From: Thiodiazotropha sp040506195
GTDB lineage: Bacteria > Pseudomonadota > Gammaproteobacteria > Chromatiales > Chromatiaceae
NCBI GenBank assembly: GCA_040506195.1
Contig: JBEVXH010000003.1
Span: 1-64,000 of the forward strand
Direction: 5' to 3'
DNA: 64,000 nt
The notes below the pieces were generated by a model that made no database searches, had not been told where the DNA came from, and was given only the letters and a program-made list of their open reading frames with translations. The position numbers and the translations under genes are program-made. Shown piece by piece: positions 17,373 through 27,345 of this stretch. Every line of letters starts with the position of its first letter. Positions within the stretch are counted from its first letter, which is position 1.

Positions 17373-18686
17373 TCAACCATCGAGGCGTTCGACGCGTATT
17401 CGCATCACTTGCCCAAATACAGTTTCCAGTTGCTCTATTTCCGCGATAGCTTTGTTTAGCTGTTTCTCGATAACTTTCTGCGTCAGCATAACCAATGGAA
17501 CGGTATTGTCCCCTTCATTGGGTTCCTTTTGCTGAATCGCTTCGATACTGATCTGCGATTCAGCCAGAATGCTGGCAATTTTCGCAACCACTCCCGGCCT
17601 GTCGACAACCTGCATACGTAAGTAAAAAGTGGTTTCCACCTCTTCGATGGGTAATATCGCCAAGTCAACCAATTTACCAGGTTGGAATGCAAGATGCGGT
17701 ACACGGTTTTCCGGATCTGTAGTCAACATGCGCACGACATCGACCACATCCGCCACAACTGCCGACGCTGTAGGTTCCGAGCCGGCGCCCGCACCATAGT
17801 ATAAGGTAGGGCCTACCGCATCGCCTTTAACCAACACGGCATTCATAACGCCGTCCACATTGGCGATGAGGCGGCGTCTGGGAATCATGGTCGGGTGGAC
17901 CCGCATCTCGATCCCTGTCTCTGTCTTGCGAGTAATACCGAGGTGCTTTATCCGATAGCCAAACTGATCCGCATACTCGACATCCTGCGGTTCGATTTTA
18001 GTGATGCCTTCGGTATAGGTCTTTTCGAATTGGAGCGGAATACCAAAGGCAATGGAACCGAGGATCGTTAATTTGTGTGCGGCATCGATACCTTCCACAT
18101 CAAAGGTCGGATCCGCCTCGGCGTAACCCAAAGCCTGCGCCTCTTTGAGGACCTCGGCAAACTCACGCCCTTTGTCACGCATCTCTGAGAGTATGAAGTT
18201 GCCGGTGCCATTGATAATTCCCGCAATCCACTCAATATGATTTGCCGCCAATCCCTCACGAACCGCTTTAATGATTGGAATTCCACCCGCAACGGCGGCC
18301 TCAAAGGCAACCATAACACCCTTTTGTTGAGCCGCTTCGAAGATTTCATTGCCGTGCATGGCAATCAACGCCTTATTGGCGGTGACGACATGCTTGCCAT
18401 TCTCGATAGCCTTCAAGACCAATTCACGTGCAGGGGTATAACCTCCGATCAACTCAATGACAATCTCCAGCTCCGGGTTCTCCACCACGGAAAAAGCATC
18501 ATCGGTAACCTCCACACTCTCGAGTCCGATGAGTTGACTGGGATTGTATTGTTTTGCTGCCGCATGGGTAATCTGGATGCCCCGACCTGCCCTGCGAGCA
18601 ATTTCATCGGCATTGCGGGTCAGAACATTCAGCGTACCACCACCCACGGTCCCGAGTCCCAACAAACCAACTTTAACTGGATTCAA
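17373..18686 (-). CDS. hom: Homoserine dehydrogenase
   Basis: This 437-residue NAD(P)-dependent enzyme reduces aspartate semialdehyde to homoserine. The N-terminal Rossmann motif is GLLGLGTVGGGT. The catalytic domain holds VTANKALIA, GIINGTGNFIL and EADPTFDVEGIDAAHKL. A C-terminal ACT domain (from about 350, YLRMQVVDRPGVVAKIA) suggests feedback regulation by threonine. The start is a TTG at 18686 with AGGAG upstream; no earlier ATG fits. It is 34 bp downstream of alaC and feeds thrC. Confidence 0.94.
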   Translation of the reverse strand: MNPVKVGLLGLGTVGGGTLNVLTRNADEIARRAGRGIQITHAAAKQYNPSQLIGLESVEVTDDAFSVVENPELEIVIELIGGYTPARELVLKAIENGKHVVTANKALIAMHGNEIFEAAQQKGVMVAFEAAVAGGIPIIKAVREGLAANHIEWIAGIINGTGNFILSEMRDKGREFAEVLKEAQALGYAEADPTFDVEGIDAAHKLTILGSIAFGIPLQFEKTYTEGITKIEPQDVEYADQFGYRIKHLGITRKTETGIEMRVHPTMIPRRRLIANVDGVMNAVLVKGDAVGPTLYYGAGAGSEPTASAVVADVVDVVRMLTTDPENRVPHLAFQPGKLVDLAILPIEEVETTFYLRMQVVDRPGVVAKIASILAESQISIEAIQQKEPNEGDNTVPLVMLTQKVIEKQLNKAIAEIEQLETVFGQVMRIRVERLDG

Positions 18687-18720
18687 GGTCTCTACTCCTG
18701 CTGTAATAAGTCCAATTAGT

Positions 18721-19926
18721 TTATGAGGCTTTTAAGCCATCATTACGAAACATGTCACGGATACCACGCACAGCTTGCCTGGTCCGGTGCTCATTTTCTA
18801 TCAATCCGAATCTTACATGGTCGTCTCCATGTTCGCCGAAACCGATACCCGGGGAGACCGCGACTTTAGCTTCACTTAAAAGTTTCTTGGAAAATTCAAG
18901 CGATCCCATTGATTTATATGCATCCGGAATAGGCGCCCAAACGAACATTGTGGCTTTGGGTTTTTCCACCTGCCAGCCGATATTATTTAAACCGTCACAG
19001 AGTACATCACGACGGTTCTGATACATACCGCAAATCTCTTTAACCACATCCTGCGGTCCTTCAAGAGCAGCTATTGCGGCCACCTGAATCGGCGTGAAAG
19101 TACCATAGTCCAGATAGGATTTGATCCGGGCAAGGGCAGCAACGAGGGTTTTGTTCCCTGACATAAATCCAACCCGCCAACCGGGCATATTGTAGCTTTT
19201 TGACAAAGAGTAGAATTCAACGGCTATCTCGTCAGCTCCGGGCACTTGCAGAATTGAAGGCGCCGCATAACCGTCGAAAACAATATCGGCATATGCCAGG
19301 TCATGCACGACCCAGATATTGTACTCTTTTGCAATCTCCACCACCTTCTCGAAAAATTCCAGATCGACACATTGTGTGGTTGGATTCCCTGGAAAATTGA
19401 GCACCAGCATCTTTGGACGCGGCCAGGAGTCTTTGATTGACTTCACCAGTTCATCGAAAAAATCGATCCCCGGCACCATTGGAACGTGACGCACGTCGGC
19501 GCCTGCGATGATGAAACCGTAGGGGTGTATGGGATAGGCCGGATTTGGCACCAACACCGAATCACCCGGCCCCATACAGGCCAGTGCAAGATGGGCCAGA
19601 CCCTCTTTTGAGCCAATTGTGGCAATCACCTGGGTCTCGGGGTCCAGTGCCACATCGTAACGGGACTTGTACCAGTTGCTCATTGCACGGCGCAGTCGAG
19701 GTATGCCTTTTGACATGGAGTAGCGATGTGTATCCTTTCGGTTCGCCACTTCACACAACTTGTCGACGATGTGCTGCGGTGTAGGCTGATCCGGGTTTCC
19801 CATGCCGAAGTCGATGATATCCTCCCCACGCGCTCGTGCCGCCGCCTTGAGTTCATTGACAATAGCGAACACATAGGGCGGTAACCGCTTGATTCTGCGG
19901 AACTCTTCCATCTCAGGCGTTGACAC
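18721..19926 (-). CDS. alaC: Alanine-type aminotransferase
   Basis: This 401-residue class I PLP aminotransferase is of the AlaC group (glutamate-pyruvate transaminase). It has the N-terminal signature FRRIKRLPPYVFA, FGMGNPDQPTP, the NFPGNPTTQ loop, Asp in VVHDLAYADIVFDG and the PLP Lys in FYSLSKSYNMPGWRVGF. The GTG start at 19926 has GAGG six bases upstream. An ATG five codons later is an alternative. It leads the alaC-hom-thrC run, an arrangement common in Gammaproteobacteria. Confidence 0.9.
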   Translation of the reverse strand: MSTPEMEEFRRIKRLPPYVFAIVNELKAAARARGEDIIDFGMGNPDQPTPQHIVDKLCEVANRKDTHRYSMSKGIPRLRRAMSNWYKSRYDVALDPETQVIATIGSKEGLAHLALACMGPGDSVLVPNPAYPIHPYGFIIAGADVRHVPMVPGIDFFDELVKSIKDSWPRPKMLVLNFPGNPTTQCVDLEFFEKVVEIAKEYNIWVVHDLAYADIVFDGYAAPSILQVPGADEIAVEFYSLSKSYNMPGWRVGFMSGNKTLVAALARIKSYLDYGTFTPIQVAAIAALEGPQDVVKEICGMYQNRRDVLCDGLNNIGWQVEKPKATMFVWAPIPDAYKSMGSLEFSKKLLSEAKVAVSPGIGFGEHGDDHVRFGLIENEHRTRQAVRGIRDMFRNDGLKAS

Positions 19927-20217
19927 GAGAACCTCGACTTTTCTAATGGGTTAAAAGAGGTAAAGTTAACTGACCCACTATCAAAGATCAATTGACAAGA
20001 TGAGATAGATCCAGATTGATAAGTCAGATCAGTGGTTTCGTGCCGTGAACCTAAAGAACATTACACCAGCGAACCAATGCAAGGCGATTGCCGCATGGAA
20101 AGCTAGAGTTACGTCCCGGTGGAGAACATAATTCAAGATACATCGTATTCGCTCAGCAACCATTGATCGGCCGGAAACTGACTTTTTTCCTAGGTTGGAA
20201 TAGGGTATGGTCTGCGC

Positions 20218-20589
20218 ATGAAATTCATACTCGACGAGGCCAGCGATGGCCTCTCTATTCAACGTTATGATCAGGGTGAAGTCACCGTCAGCGGGGTTAT
20301 TTACAGAGAAAACTGCATTGTGCTCCCTGACCGGATCATCTCAGCATGGCGTCCCGGCGGTTTTCTCGATCTCAGCCAGGAGGATTTCAGCTTTCTCGCT
20401 GAACTCTCTCCAGAAATCGTCATTCTGGGAACCGGTGACAGGCAACAGTTTCCGCATCCCAGCCTGACACAGCCACTGATGCAGAACCAGATCGGACTTG
20501 AAGTAATGAATACGGCCGCGGCTTGCCGAACCTATAATATACTGATGTCAGAGGGGCGTCGAGTGGCCGCCGCGCTGTTTATGATTTAA
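20218..20589 (+). CDS. Mth938-like domain protein (DUF498 family)
   Basis: This 123-residue protein is a single-domain member of the Mth938/NDUFAF3-like family. Markers are YRENCIVLPDRIISAWRP near the N-terminus, PEIVILGTGDRQQFPHP in the middle, and NTAAACRTYNILMSEGRRVAAAL at the end (20 or more residues conserved as one block). The mitochondrial relative helps assemble complex I; the bacterial role is not known. It is divergent from alaC. Its stop overlaps the end of the convergent membrane-protein gene by 11 bp. Confidence 0.85.
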   Translation: MKFILDEASDGLSIQRYDQGEVTVSGVIYRENCIVLPDRIISAWRPGGFLDLSQEDFSFLAELSPEIVILGTGDRQQFPHPSLTQPLMQNQIGLEVMNTAAACRTYNILMSEGRRVAAALFMI

Positions 20590-21136
20590 CCCCTTCCTCC
20601 GCTTCGACATGAGCATCCTCATCACTGTCATACTCCAGAACAACAACATCCTCTGGATAAGGGTATCTTTTCACCGCGCTTTTACCCAATCGACACGATG
20701 ATGCCTGGTGCAATGCATCAGATTCCATGAGAATCAGAATCAATACCGTGACCATAATAGGCAATATACCAACCCCTCCGATCAGTGCCATCACAGCAAC
20801 CTTTTTCATATCGAAATAGGTAAATCCGATCCAACCCAAAAACCAGACAACGAGAACGGCCAGCAACATATAGATAAAGATACGGCTACGCTCGGCCGCA
20901 ATCTGCCAATGCACCCATACATACCAGGGATCCTGTGATTTCCTGGCCCGCCATAGTGTGTAAAAGAGTGCCACGAAAGAGAGGATGGGTACCAGTGCCA
21001 GGGGTTGCCAGTATGAGCGAACAAGTCCCAACGCCGCCACAAACCACAGGATATGGTTACCGATCAGATTGGTAAGAAAGATATCGTGTGGAATCTTGGC
21101 TTTATGCACCAAATCATCGGAAATCTCGAATTTCAT
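20579..21136 (-). CDS. Inner-membrane protein of unknown function
   Basis: This 185-residue protein has four predicted membrane helices: about 25-40, 47-62, 85-105 and 115-137. An amphipathic cytoplasmic segment (WRARKSQDPWYVWVHWQ) lies between helices 2 and 3. The C-terminal tail is acidic (DSDEDAHVEAEEG). I do not recognise the family. It faces the Mth938-like gene tail to tail. Confidence 0.6.
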   Translation of the reverse strand: MKFEISDDLVHKAKIPHDIFLTNLIGNHILWFVAALGLVRSYWQPLALVPILSFVALFYTLWRARKSQDPWYVWVHWQIAAERSRIFIYMLLAVLVVWFLGWIGFTYFDMKKVAVMALIGGVGILPIMVTVLILILMESDALHQASSCRLGKSAVKRYPYPEDVVVLEYDSDEDAHVEAEEGVKS

Positions 21137-21497
21137 CTATCTGAGCCTAAACGATCATCAACTGAAATATGAGACTACCACCGGATCTGTATGAATGCAT
21201 CACTATGGAGCTGTAACCAGCGGAAAGATTACACACCCATTTATCCCTCAATTTCATTTTTCTGCTTTTTCACAAACCATTATTTTGCTGATAAAGCAGT
21301 AAAAACAGTATGATATAGATCACCATACCGGCCCATGGATGCTCTTTGAGAATTGTTATAAGCGAAATACCGCTTCCCAAGGTAGAATTCCTGCAAGATT
21401 ATGGGCGATTGGGCAAATATACGCAGGTCCATACAACCTAGCACAATTCTCATCGCTGTCGATCATTGAAAAGATAATTCTGGTATCGGATTTACAT
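21137..21497. other. Divergent intergenic region
   Basis: This 361-bp A/T-rich spacer lies between two divergent membrane-protein genes. An in-frame ATG at 21339 could extend the downstream gene by 53 residues. That extension shows no family features and precedes the obvious membrane anchor, so it was left non-coding. No regulatory motif was identified. Confidence 0.4.
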
Positions 21498-22175
21498 ATG
21501 GAAAAAAAGATAATTTTTTGGGTTGTCTCGTTGTCGCTGGTAGCGATTGCTCTAGCGATACTCTTGCCTGGCGGTCGTACAGTAGACACCAATCCCAGAC
21601 TGCCTTGGGGTATTACCATCAATGCAAATAATGAAGTTGAAGTGTTCGATCTTACCCTGAATCGCAGCCGCCTCGTTGATGCCCGTGAGGTCTTTCAGGA
21701 GCAGGGAGAGGTCAATATGTTTCTTGCCGAAACCGGAGATCCAGCGCTGGAGGCCTATTTTGAGAGGGTCTTCCTGAGCGGTTTACGGGCTGACATTATA
21801 TTGGTATTAAAGGCTGAAACAGCCCAACTACAAGGATTGTTCAACCGGGGATCCCGTATCAGCAGGACATCCGGGACAATACATAAGGTTGAATTATCCA
21901 GTGAAGACCAACTCCTGGCGGCCAACCTTCCTATCGAATTGATCAACTACGTACCCGCAGCTAACCTGGATGAATCACTCATTCTCAGCCGATTCGGCGA
22001 ACCTTCGGAGAGAATCAGTGAGGGTGAGGGTGGGGTGACACACTGGATCTATCCCCATAAAGGCCTGAGTATCGGAGTCAACCCTGAAGGAAAAGAGCTG
22101 ATTCAATATATGCCCCTGGAGAGGATCCCGTCCTTTGTGGAACATATCACGCACGACACAGATAAGATGGAATAA
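21498..22175 (+). CDS. Single-pass membrane-anchored protein of unknown function
   Basis: This 225-residue protein starts at an ATG giving MEKKIIFWVVSLSLVAIAL, an N-terminal membrane anchor. The rest is a probably periplasmic domain: LPWGITINANNEVEVFDL, VREV-like segments, and LILSRFGEPSERI near 165-180. Its GEP-x-x pattern recalls SmpA/OmlA-like small periplasmic domains, but that is weak. It is convergent with ccoS, with a hairpin in between. I do not recognise the family. Confidence 0.6.
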   Translation: MEKKIIFWVVSLSLVAIALAILLPGGRTVDTNPRLPWGITINANNEVEVFDLTLNRSRLVDAREVFQEQGEVNMFLAETGDPALEAYFERVFLSGLRADIILVLKAETAQLQGLFNRGSRISRTSGTIHKVELSSEDQLLAANLPIELINYVPAANLDESLILSRFGEPSERISEGEGGVTHWIYPHKGLSIGVNPEGKELIQYMPLERIPSFVEHITHDTDKME

Positions 22176-22181
22176 TGACCT

Positions 22182-22202
22182 GGGGCCTGTTCACACAGCC
22201 CC
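22182..22202. terminator. Possible hairpin terminator between convergent genes
   Basis: GGGGC/TGT pairs with ACA/GCCCC (one bulged C, loop TCAC). It lies in the 43-bp gap between the stops of the membrane-anchored protein (22175) and ccoS (22219). No T-tract follows, so this is only a candidate. Confidence 0.35.
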
Positions 22203-22218
22203 AATCGATCCCGATAAG

Positions 22219-22422
22219 TCACTCCTGATCTTCAGCATCCGGCATCATCTGTTTAGGTATTGTCTTCTTCCTAGTCGTTTTGATGTCATCGTCCATCAGA
22301 ATGCGGTGGGCCTCCCCATCCAGGTCATCAAACTGGCCACTTCGGGCTGCCCAAAACAGTACTCCGACTGCTGCAAGTCCTAAAAGGATCATGCCGGGTA
22401 TCAAACCATAAATGACATCCAT
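22219..22422 (-). CDS. ccoS: cbb3 oxidase maturation protein CcoS
   Basis: This 67-residue protein has one membrane helix (about 5-26, IYGLIPGMILLGLAAVGVLFW) and then the family signature AARSGQFDDLDGEAHRIL. CcoS is needed to load haem and copper into cbb3 oxidase. The tail is charged and variable. It is the last gene of the ccoG-H-I-S maturation run, about 213 bp after ccoI. That longer gap shows no other feature. Confidence 0.93.
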   Translation of the reverse strand: MDVIYGLIPGMILLGLAAVGVLFWAARSGQFDDLDGEAHRILMDDDIKTTRKKTIPKQMMPDAEDQE

Positions 22423-22635
22423 CTGGCTGCTCCAATAGATTGACTAACCATAAACCGAGGCAGTAATACCTTCAGGTCTGACTGGCGATCAGGCGGATTC
22501 CCGGCTCTCTCAAACTGACTAAAACAATCGACGTTAAATCCTGCCGTTTCTCTCGCATACAGTTTACAGGTTGCTGAAATAATATGCCTGTCCGATTCAG
22601 GCTACAACCACGCCAGCACGGGCTCGCAGATATTG

Positions 22636-25173
22636 CTACTGTGCTTTAACACCCTTGAATAAAGTTCGTATACGCGCCGAATTTCCAATTACCGCCAATG
22701 AACTGAGTGGCATCGATATAGCAGCGACCAATGGTGTGACAAACGCCGCCATGGCCAGCGGAACCATAATGATATTGTAGACGATTGATATACCGATATT
22801 TTGACGGATGGTCAAAAGAGTCCGTCTGGAGAGACCAATGGCCAGCCTCACCTTCTCCAGTTCACTACTCATCAACACTATATCCGCACTGGCAATGGAC
22901 ACATCGGTTCCTGATCCCATCGCAATGCCCACATCCGCCCGAACCAAGGCCGGCGCATCATTGACGCCATCACCCACCATTGCCACCCGTTGCCCCTGTT
23001 CCTGCAGTCGCCGCACAACCTGATCTTTCTCCTCCGGCAATACCTCAGCAATCACATCCATTCCCCCCAGACGATGCGCAATCGCTTCTGCTGCCTGTTG
23101 GCGATCACCGCTCAGCAGGGTGAGATGCAGACCCTCTGCCTTGAGATCAGAGATCAACTCCCTGGCGTCCGGCCGTATCCTATCCTCGACCGCAATCAAT
23201 CCGACCTGGCGGCCATCTATACCGATGTAAAATGAGCCAACGCCTTGTTCTCCCAATTGCCGGGCTAGCTGTTCAAGCCGTTCAGATCGTGCTAGCCCTT
23301 CATTACCCATCATCACCGAATTACCGGCACAGAGTTGCTGATCCGCCACAATCCCAGAGACACCCAGGCCGGGCCTATATTTGAACTCTCTCCCCTTCAA
23401 TCGGGTTGTTCCCGATGAAAACGCTTGGTACCAACTTGTAACCGCCTGGGCTGTAGGATGCTCGGAAAACCGCTCTATGGCGAATGCCTTTTGCATGAGC
23501 TCAACCACGGATTCGGCTGGGGGGGTGGTTTGGTTCACTTCCCATTCAGCCTCTTCCGTATAGATCCCAACCACCGACATGCCACCCTCTGTCAGGGTAC
23601 CTGTCTTGTCAAAGACAACATGATTAATCGATGAAAGGGTTTCAAGCACCTCACCGTTCTTAACCAAAATGCCGTATTTCGCACCCAGCCCGGATGCCAC
23701 TGCGATGGACATGGGCGTTGCTAAGCCAAAGGCGCAGGGACAGGTGATAATGAGCACTGAAGTAGCGGCCAATAATGCCACTTCAAAGGAGCTATCGACC
23801 CAAAAAAGAAAGGTCGCCGTCGCCAATAGCAGTGTTACCGCCACGAACCAGGGAACAATCTGATCTGCAAGACACTGGATTGGGGCCTTGGAACCTTGAG
23901 CCTCCTCAACCAGACGTATAATACGCCCGAGCGCCGTATTCTTCAGGGAACCGGTAACCTTAACCTGTAAAACACCATGAGCATTGATGGTGCCCGCGGA
24001 AACTATATCGCCTTCCTTCTTATTGACTGCCTGAGACTCTCCCGTGAGCATAGCCTCGTCGACATTGCTTTGCCCATGGGTGACAACACCGTCTACGGGT
24101 ATCCTTTCGCCGGGTTTGACCATGACTGTGTCGTCGGTACCGACAGCCCGGATTGGAACGATCTTCTCCTCACCATCCACAAGGCAGGTTGCCACCCGGG
24201 GCTGGAGGTCCAGCAGACGTTGTGTTGCTGCTACCGCCTGACGTTTAGAGATCGCCTCCAGATAGCGGCCGACCAGAATAACAAACAGGAAATTGACCAC
24301 CGTGTCATAGTAGACCTCGCCTATCAGGCTCCCGGTAACAGTCACATAGACAGAATAGAGATAGGTGATCGAGGCGCCGATGGCGATGGGTAGATCCATG
24401 CCCAGATGGAGATTGCGCAAACCGGACCAGGCGCCACGGAAGAAGGGGTAACCGGAATAGAGCAACACTGGTGTTGCCAAAGCAAATCCAATCCAGTGAA
24501 AAAGGGAGCGGAACTCTCCCTCGTTGGCGCCCGAATAGAGTGCTATGGATACCCAGAGCAGATTCATCATACCGAATGCGGCAAAGGCCATGCGGTAAAG
24601 TAAATTGCGGTTCTGCTTTTTCAGCGAACCCTCAGCAATCTCCGGGTCGTACGGTACCGCCGCGTAGCCTATCTGGCCTAGGCGTTTGATGACCCGGGAC
24701 AGACTGATGGCACTGTTGTGCCACTTTACATGCAACCGCTTACCAGACAGATTGACCTGGGCCGAGGTTACTCCGGCTTCGGCATTCAGGGTATGCTCAA
24801 TGAGCCAGACGCAGGCGGCACAGTGAATGCCTTCGATCAGCAGATGTATCTCTCTCTCCTCCCCTAGGTCATCGACAAACTCTTCCTGCACCTCATCCAG
24901 ATCGTAAAGTGCAAGTTCCTTGGGGATTTCGGGTGGTGGGGCTAGACAGCCATCTTCCGGGGTGCGCAGGTAAAATCCATCCAATCCCGCTGCATAGATC
25001 GCCTCGCATACCGCCTTGCACCCCACACAACAGAAATGTTGAGGTTCACCGTCAATCTCGGCAACTATATCCTCTTTCGGCGGAACAGGCAGATTGCAGT
25101 GAAAACAGGCCTCCGGACTGTCTTGCTCTGATTGATTGGCTTGTACTGAAGGAGAGATACTCAAGGGATCCAA
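22636..25173 (-). CDS. ccoI: Copper-transporting P1B-type ATPase for cbb3 oxidase
   Basis: This 845-residue Cu-exporting P-type ATPase supplies copper for cbb3 assembly. It has an N-terminal Cys-rich domain (CFHCNLPVPPKED, then FCCVGCKAVCEAIY), an HMA domain with GIHCAACVWLIEH, eight membrane helices, the ion-binding CPCAFGLATP motif, the phosphorylation motif DKTGTLTEG and the hinge VGDGVNDAPAL. The start is a TTG (25173) overlapping the ccoH stop by 13 nt. A second TTG three codons later is equally plausible. The length is normal for CcoI/FixI. Confidence 0.93.
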   Translation of the reverse strand: MDPLSISPSVQANQSEQDSPEACFHCNLPVPPKEDIVAEIDGEPQHFCCVGCKAVCEAIYAAGLDGFYLRTPEDGCLAPPPEIPKELALYDLDEVQEEFVDDLGEEREIHLLIEGIHCAACVWLIEHTLNAEAGVTSAQVNLSGKRLHVKWHNSAISLSRVIKRLGQIGYAAVPYDPEIAEGSLKKQNRNLLYRMAFAAFGMMNLLWVSIALYSGANEGEFRSLFHWIGFALATPVLLYSGYPFFRGAWSGLRNLHLGMDLPIAIGASITYLYSVYVTVTGSLIGEVYYDTVVNFLFVILVGRYLEAISKRQAVAATQRLLDLQPRVATCLVDGEEKIVPIRAVGTDDTVMVKPGERIPVDGVVTHGQSNVDEAMLTGESQAVNKKEGDIVSAGTINAHGVLQVKVTGSLKNTALGRIIRLVEEAQGSKAPIQCLADQIVPWFVAVTLLLATATFLFWVDSSFEVALLAATSVLIITCPCAFGLATPMSIAVASGLGAKYGILVKNGEVLETLSSINHVVFDKTGTLTEGGMSVVGIYTEEAEWEVNQTTPPAESVVELMQKAFAIERFSEHPTAQAVTSWYQAFSSGTTRLKGREFKYRPGLGVSGIVADQQLCAGNSVMMGNEGLARSERLEQLARQLGEQGVGSFYIGIDGRQVGLIAVEDRIRPDARELISDLKAEGLHLTLLSGDRQQAAEAIAHRLGGMDVIAEVLPEEKDQVVRRLQEQGQRVAMVGDGVNDAPALVRADVGIAMGSGTDVSIASADIVLMSSELEKVRLAIGLSRRTLLTIRQNIGISIVYNIIMVPLAMAAFVTPLVAAISMPLSSLAVIGNSARIRTLFKGVKAQ

Positions 25174-25664
25174 TCAATTCCAACGCCAATTCGCTTGGGC
25201 GTATTGTATTCATCTTCCCCGTTTTTAATACTGACCAAGGTATCCCAGGCCCCCTTCAGAGGAAAGCTCACCTCAGCTTCATACTCACCAGGGCCAACTT
25301 GATTCATGGCAACGGAAAAGTCCTGTTTGGCGTCAGACGGACGATAGGCATAGAATGTCACACCATCACGGGAGATGGGATTCCCCACTTTGTCCTTCAC
25401 CGAAAAACGACAGACAACCGACTGGCCGACATCGATTTTCCTGGGCATATCTATACTCATAATCCAACCGGGATTTCTTGCCTGCTTTTTAAGCATGTTT
25501 TCTTCATAATCCTCGCCGCGTTGGTAGAAATCATCCACCACCAAACCCGGATTATTGTCGATGGCGAGATATATCATGATCATGTTCATGGTGAAGAAGA
25601 TCACCACCATGGCCACCCAGGCGATTACCCACGGACTCTGCCAAGCTGATTTTTTCTCTGTCAT
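25161..25664 (-). CDS. ccoH: cbb3 oxidase accessory protein CcoH (FixH)
   Basis: This 167-residue protein has one N-terminal membrane helix (about 12-32, WVIAWVAMVVIFFTMNM) and a periplasmic beta-sandwich domain, with FYQRGEDYEENM directly after the helix. These are the FixH features. The family assists cbb3 assembly with CcoI. It lies between ccoG and ccoI; its stop overlaps the ccoI start, while a hairpin separates it from ccoG. Confidence 0.9.
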   Translation of the reverse strand: MTEKKSAWQSPWVIAWVAMVVIFFTMNMIMIYLAIDNNPGLVVDDFYQRGEDYEENMLKKQARNPGWIMSIDMPRKIDVGQSVVCRFSVKDKVGNPISRDGVTFYAYRPSDAKQDFSVAMNQVGPGEYEAEVSFPLKGAWDTLVSIKNGEDEYNTPKRIGVGIDWIP

Positions 25665-25697
25665 AACGGCGAATTATAACTTTTTGGAAGAACAATT

Positions 25698-25726
25698 AAA
25701 AAGGGCGGACATTTACGCCCGCCCTT
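25698..25726 (-). terminator. Rho-independent terminator or attenuator after ccoG
   Basis: On the minus strand, AAGGGCGG and CCGCCCTT form an 8-bp stem with a loop of about 10 nt, followed by a run of T (A-tract at 25698-25702 on the plus strand). It lies between the ccoG stop and the ccoH start, so it should reduce read-through into ccoHIS. Confidence 0.7.
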
Positions 25727-25745
25727 AAACTCATACTCGTTGATT

Positions 25746-27182
25746 CTAACGCTTTGGGCCGATAAAGACACTATCCCTACTGCCTACCAGCAGCTGGCCG
25801 TCATACTCTCCTTGCACTGTGAACGTGACCGGCGAGGTTTCAGCGGTCAACAACTCCTTCGGTACTCGAAGAAACACCGTCCGTGCCGTCACCTTTCCAC
25901 GTCTTGCCGTGGTCACCTGATCCTCATCCACCATGATCAAACCTTCAAGTCCCTGTGCCGAAACTACGACCGAAATATCCTCGGTCATCTTATTGAGAAT
26001 CTTCAAGGTGTATTTATTCTGGATGCTGCCATCACTCTGCAGCACGAACAGCGGCTGACGATCATGGATGACCTTCAACTCCAGCGGTGCCAGAGAGGTC
26101 AATCCATAGGCTATACCCATCACGGCAGCCGACATAATCGCCGCATAGATCCACACCCTTGGCCGTTTGTAGAGCGGTTGCGGTTTCTTGTTCGCCTCCA
26201 GGGCCTCATAGGATTCAAACCGAATCAAGCCTTTCGGCCGACCGATCTTCACCATGACCTCATCACAGGCGTCGATGCAGAGGGCGCACATGATACAGCC
26301 CTCCTGTTGGCCATGACGAATGTCCACACCCGTAGGACAGACAGCAATACACTGTTTGCAGTCGACGCAATCCCCTGTGGTTCTCTCCTCTTCGGGTTGC
26401 CCTTTCTTGATTCTGCCCCGAGGTTCGCCGCGATGAAAGTCATAGGTAGGTACGACCGTCGTCTTATCGATCATAACACCCTGTATACGGGCATAGGGAC
26501 AGAGCCAGAAGCAGGCCTGCTCACGCATATAACCCGCGAGGACATAGGTGCCTACGGTAAACAATGCGATGGTGCCGTAGGCTACCGCGCTGGCCTGCAA
26601 AGTAAACAGATCACGCCATAGATCGAAGACGTCATAGAACCAGGCGACAAAGCTGATGCCGGTCACTATCGAGATAACGAGCCACAGGATATGCTTGGTT
26701 ACCTTGATTCTTACCTTAGAGAAACCAATGGGCGCCTTCTCAAGTTTTCGCCGTTTCTGGGGCGAACCCTCGAGCTTATCCTCCAACCAGGTAAACACAT
26801 CGGTCCAAACAGTCTGAAAACAGAAAAAACCACAATAGACACGACCGGCTAATGCCGTGGCTACTGCCAACAAAAGGGCAAAGAAGAGCAGTGTCAGGGA
26901 GAGCATCCAGAAATCTTGCGGCAGTACGGTTATGCCCAGGATATGGAACTGGCGGTTGGGGATATCGAACAGGATCGCCTGCCGACCACCCCACTGAAAA
27001 TAGGGCCCGATGAAAAAGATGATCCACACAGCGGCGCTTAGCCATTTAATATTGCGCCAGTACCCTCCCATGCGCTTGGCATGAATGGTCTCCTCACCGG
27101 TATTGAGATGCCAATGCACCGACTCCGCATAAAGGTCATCCACCACAGACTGCCGGGCTGTCGTGTTTTCATTTCCGCTCAA
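25746..27182 (-). CDS. ccoG: cbb3 oxidase accessory ferredoxin-type protein CcoG (RdxA/FixG)
   Basis: This 478-residue membrane iron-sulfur protein is implicated in copper reduction for cbb3 assembly. It has N-terminal membrane helices, a CGFFCFQTVWTD motif, and two 4Fe-4S sets (CVDCKQCIAVCPTG, then CIMCALCIDACDEV). A C-terminal Ig-like periplasmic domain begins at about 370. The start was set at a TTG (27182, MSGNENTTARQ) preceded eight bases upstream by AGGAG. The longer in-frame extension to 27254 would also begin with TTG and lacks a comparable site. It is the first gene of the maturation segment. Confidence 0.92.
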   Translation of the reverse strand: MSGNENTTARQSVVDDLYAESVHWHLNTGEETIHAKRMGGYWRNIKWLSAAVWIIFFIGPYFQWGGRQAILFDIPNRQFHILGITVLPQDFWMLSLTLLFFALLLAVATALAGRVYCGFFCFQTVWTDVFTWLEDKLEGSPQKRRKLEKAPIGFSKVRIKVTKHILWLVISIVTGISFVAWFYDVFDLWRDLFTLQASAVAYGTIALFTVGTYVLAGYMREQACFWLCPYARIQGVMIDKTTVVPTYDFHRGEPRGRIKKGQPEEERTTGDCVDCKQCIAVCPTGVDIRHGQQEGCIMCALCIDACDEVMVKIGRPKGLIRFESYEALEANKKPQPLYKRPRVWIYAAIMSAAVMGIAYGLTSLAPLELKVIHDRQPLFVLQSDGSIQNKYTLKILNKMTEDISVVVSAQGLEGLIMVDEDQVTTARRGKVTARTVFLRVPKELLTAETSPVTFTVQGEYDGQLLVGSRDSVFIGPKR

Positions 27183-27345
27183 GGGATCAACTCCTGTGAA
27201 ATCAGTGATGTCGTTCAGGGCAAAATGATAAATGCTAGCATAATTACACGCCAATGCGATTTATCAATACATTAGCATCAATTAATCAACCGTTCCCAAT
27301 CAAATTTCCACCTGTTGATTTTTTGGGAATTTATCCTTGATCCAT

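Noticed and set aside
24909..25649. 246-codon plus-strand frame opposite ccoI/ccoH
   Set aside because: It crosses two clear genes on the other strand and has no known domain; the His/Arg-rich composition is typical of antisense frames.
25740..26621. 293-codon plus-strand frame opposite ccoG
   Set aside because: The ferredoxin motifs are on the minus strand; this frame has no ribosome-binding site or domain.
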